Made by a program: the position numbers and the translations under genes. The notes beneath the pieces were generated by a model. It ran no database searches, was not told where the DNA came from, and saw only the letters and a list, made by a program, of their open reading frames with translations. A stretch of DNA of 8,857 bases from SIG480 sp045533555 (lineage in GTDB: Bacteria > Bacillota > Clostridia > Oscillospirales > JAAYXM01). The stretch spans positions 1-8,857 of the forward strand of contig JAZSHZ010000162.1 in the NCBI GenBank assembly GCA_045533555.1, in the 5' to 3' direction. Positions 7,789 to 8,857 of the stretch are shown here, piece by piece (positions within the stretch are counted from its first letter, which is position 1; every line of letters starts with the position of its first letter).

Positions 7789-8118
7789 TTATATTCTATG
7801 ATACCACGTTGCAATCTCAAACCGCAACATAGACAGTAAAAAATCGGTCAATTTGCCAACTTTTTTTCCACACACCTCTTCTATCACAGTTTTCACAGCA
7901 TTTACATATATCTCTTCCCATTCGGGAGCGAACATACATTCGACACTCTCATATCCGCCATTATTGTATACCTCCTTTGGTGCACTGTAGTGAAAATATC
8001 CGTTGGCATAGCCTATGACAAAAGTCTTTTCATACGATGATACGGCGCGCACCTTTCTTCCAATTTCGGAAAGCGGCTCAACAGGTTTAGTTTTGATTTC
8101 TTTGCAGGTTATAGGGAT
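7789..8118 (-). pseudogene. 3' remnant of a neutral/alkaline ceramidase-like gene
   Basis: The frame is open from just after an in-frame TAA (8121-8119) to the TAA at 7791-7789. A nominal GTG at 8052 would give 87 residues, but protein-like sequence continues upstream of it (KPVEPLSEIGRK), and no ribosome site is convincing. The recognisable part is SYEKTFVIGYANGYFHYSAP, then an NNGGYE segment and FAPEWEEIYVNAV. This pattern of a GYANGY strand, GGYE and a Pro-containing helix matches the end of the catalytic domain in bacterial proteins of the neutral/alkaline non-lysosomal ceramidase type, whose full length is several hundred residues. Everything N-terminal is missing, including the zinc site. 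The last 25 or so residues after IEEV do not look family-like, so the 3' end may also be altered. The family call is from memory of motifs. Confidence 0.55.
7793..7820 (-). promoter_or_regulatory. Weak candidate promoter for the oxidoreductase gene
   Basis: Read on the minus strand, TTGAGA (7820-7815) and TAGAAT (7798-7793) are 16 bases apart, inside the tail of the upstream remnant and about 25 bases before the oxidoreductase start. If the original operon promoter was lost with the 5' part of the remnant gene, such an internal promoter would be needed. A 12-base AT palindrome (7779-7790) follows. The boxes are only partial matches. Confidence 0.3.
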
Positions 8119-8121
8119 TTA

Positions 8122-8182
8122 CCGTTCGAAGAGAGAAAGTAAATAACTCAAATTAAATACTTAAACGAACAATAAAATAACG
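8122..8182. other. AT-rich non-coding stretch upstream of the remnant
   Basis: About 60 bases, strongly A/T-rich, with no open frame or ribosome site that I can support. It marks the point where the ceramidase-like coding sequence stops being recognisable and is a likely rearrangement boundary. Confidence 0.4.
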
Positions 8183-8224
8183 AAGAATAAGCAAGCGTAT
8201 CCGCAGGAACGCTTGCTTATTCTT
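8183..8224. terminator. 16-bp perfect stem-loop, probable terminator without an obvious gene
   Basis: Arms 8183-8198 (AAGAATAAGCAAGCGT) and 8209-8224 are exact reverse complements around a 10-base loop. The base of the stem is A/T-rich on both sides, so either strand would give a GC-rich hairpin followed by a U-rich tail (TTATTCTTTT on plus, TTATTCTTCG on minus). No intact gene ends against it in this window. It may be left over from a deleted gene, or it may insulate the 42-codon ORF to its right. Confidence 0.6.
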
Positions 8225-8383
8225 TTCCCTACCACCAACCACATAATAACACTTGCGTTCTCAAAACTGCGTATAATACGTATAACTTCTCTTTCGGGCG
8301 CAAAAATACTAACAAATAATTAGATGGACGCGCAGGCGTTTTTAAATCATAAAAATAAACAATAAATTAGAAAGGGTGAAATT

Positions 8384-8512
8384 ATGTCTACACCAAGACG
8401 TAAATGTCGATTGGCTGATATAGATTTCCGTGATGAGGACTTACGCAAATACAAGAAAGTAATAATAGAAACCATCGAGCAAGTAGTTCCCGGAAAGAAC
8501 CCAACCCTTTAA
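8384..8512 (+). CDS. 42-residue charged small protein, function unknown
   Basis: ATG at 8384 follows AAAGGGTGA (8371-8379), a good ribosome site, and the frame ends in TAA at 8510-8512. The product begins MSTPRRKCRLADIDFRDEDL, continues RKYKKVIIETIEQVVPGKN and ends PTL. It is rich in Lys, Arg, Asp and Glu, has no signal peptide or membrane segment, and its middle (about residues 16-34) should form an amphipathic helix. A TATAAT lies about 107 bases upstream (8272-8277) but without a matching -35. I do not recognise the family. It could be a small DNA- or protein-binding factor or a 5' stub of a lost gene. The neighbourhood (stem-loops on both sides, decayed genes) suggests accessory DNA. Confidence 0.5.
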   Translation: MSTPRRKCRLADIDFRDEDLRKYKKVIIETIEQVVPGKNPTL

Positions 8513-8549
8513 ACACTCTCAATTCATCCCATCCCCACATCCCCCTTTC

Positions 8550-8595
8550 CGTGAAATGGAGGGGTTACGCGTCGTCTCCACCAATCAGTTTCACG
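8550..8595. repeat. Nested inverted repeat downstream of the 42-codon ORF
   Basis: An outer stem CGTGAAA (8550-8556) pairs with TTTCACG (8589-8595). Directly inside it on the left, TGGAG (8557-8561) pairs with CTCCA (8576-8580), leaving an 8-base bulge on the right and a 14-base loop containing the palindrome ACGCGT. A further GTGAAA at 8602-8607 could compete for the TTTCAC arm. The 5' side is a pyrimidine-rich tract of about 30 bases. It could be a structured 3' end or chance pairing. The stretch 8513-8616 has no supported gene. Confidence 0.3.
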
Positions 8596-8616
8596 TAAAT
8601 AGTGAAATTATAAAAA

Positions 8617-8651
8617 ACAGCGCATAGGAAATGTTTCTTCCTATGCGCTGT
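8617..8651 (-). terminator. Rho-independent terminator on the minus strand
   Basis: Arms 8617-8630 (ACAGCGCATAGGAA) and 8638-8651 are perfect reverse complements with a 7-base loop. Read on the minus strand, the GC-rich stem is followed by TTTTTTATAAT, the classical intrinsic terminator layout. It implies a transcription unit entering from the right edge on the minus strand, consistent with the decayed coding traces at 8699-8856. Confidence 0.75.
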
Positions 8652-8698
8652 ATGTATTTGCGAGGTTTTCGGGTATCGACTGATGTAATTTTATCATC

Positions 8699-8856
8699 TC
8701 AAATGACATTCAAAGAAACCTCAACCACCCGGTTTCGCGGAAAGTTTCGTTGCCATATCGCGCAAATGAACTTTTCAAGCGTAAAAAATGCGCCTTTTAC
8801 GTGAGCCGTTTGTTACGGTTGTTTATTGAGTCCATTGATACAGCATTTGTGATTGT
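8699..8856 (-). pseudogene. Possible frame-broken 3' end of a transposase-like gene
   Basis: Reading leftward from the right edge, one frame gives TITNAVSMDSINNRNKRLT and then stops at 8799-8797. The neighbouring frame then gives VKGAFFTLEKFICAIW and continues to a stop at 8701-8699. The pattern TNAV....INNR.K followed by a short aromatic stretch ending near LEKF resembles the C-terminal region of ISL3-type DDE transposases (NG..E..NN.IK...., then an F..F.R segment), split by a frameshift. The match is loose and from memory. No inverted-repeat ends or target duplications are visible. It ends against a minus-strand terminator, which fits a former gene. Plain intergenic DNA is the alternative. 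Confidence 0.22.
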
Positions 8857-8857
8857 A

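Noticed and set aside
8253..8277. TATAAT with upstream TTGCGT as a promoter for the 42-codon ORF
   Set aside because: Spacing is only 13 bases and no better -35 lies at 16-18 bases, so only the -10 match stands.
8329..8347. Small hairpin ACGC-GCAG-GCGT followed by five T, upstream of the 42-codon ORF
   Set aside because: The stem is only 4-5 bp, too weak to call an attenuator or terminator.
8652..8804. Plus-strand 50-codon ORF beginning MYLRGFRV
   Set aside because: Its ATG abuts a terminator hairpin with no ribosome site, and the opposite strand gives a better, though weak, coding trace.
1..8857. CRISPR array, tRNA/rRNA genes, riboswitch, phage attachment site
   Set aside because: No regularly spaced identical repeats, cloverleaf or conserved rRNA/riboswitch segments were seen on reading the window.

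Overview
The window looks like chromosomal DNA from a low-to-moderate GC Gram-positive anaerobe, probably Bacillota/Clostridia of the Oscillospirales type. This is an inference from strong AAGGAGG-type ribosome sites, sigma-A-like promoters, short Lys/Arg signal peptides ending in LLPS-x-FA, and a large secreted protein of Ig-like and carbohydrate-binding-like modules. No rRNA, tRNA, CRISPR array or complete insertion sequence was seen.

Positions 1-5606 (minus strand) hold a two-gene secreted-protein operon. A 44-residue signal-peptide ORF (5606-5472) is followed after 26 bases by one very large gene that starts at 5445 and is still open at base 1. I split the whole stretch into codons and found no in-frame stop in 1,815 codons, so the C-terminus lies outside the window. 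The protein has four related repeats of about 230-255 residues plus a partial fifth, at least three bacterial Ig-like domains, and a CBM4/9-like beta-sandwich. No catalytic domain is visible. It is probably a surface or extracellular carbohydrate-binding or adhesive protein.

Positions 5607-5790 are a divergent control region. Each side has a good promoter, and three copies of an ACAAAC...TCAAATC-like direct repeat lie between them. To the right is an AraC-family regulator (5791-6774, plus strand), the natural candidate to control both itself and the secreted operon. It converges on a Gfo/Idh/MocA oxidoreductase (7768-6809, minus strand). The two genes share a perfect 19-bp inverted repeat that contains one stop codon and overlaps the other, so it probably acts as a bidirectional terminator.

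Positions 7789-8118 hold the 3' remnant of a gene resembling neutral/alkaline ceramidase-like proteins. It has lost its N-terminal part and lies 20 bases upstream of the oxidoreductase, its likely former operon partner. From about 8122 to the end the DNA is sparse. It contains a 16-bp stem-loop, a 42-codon ORF with its own ribosome site, a nested inverted repeat, a minus-strand terminator, and a short frame-broken stretch that may be the end of a decayed transposase. The right side therefore looks like a rearrangement zone.
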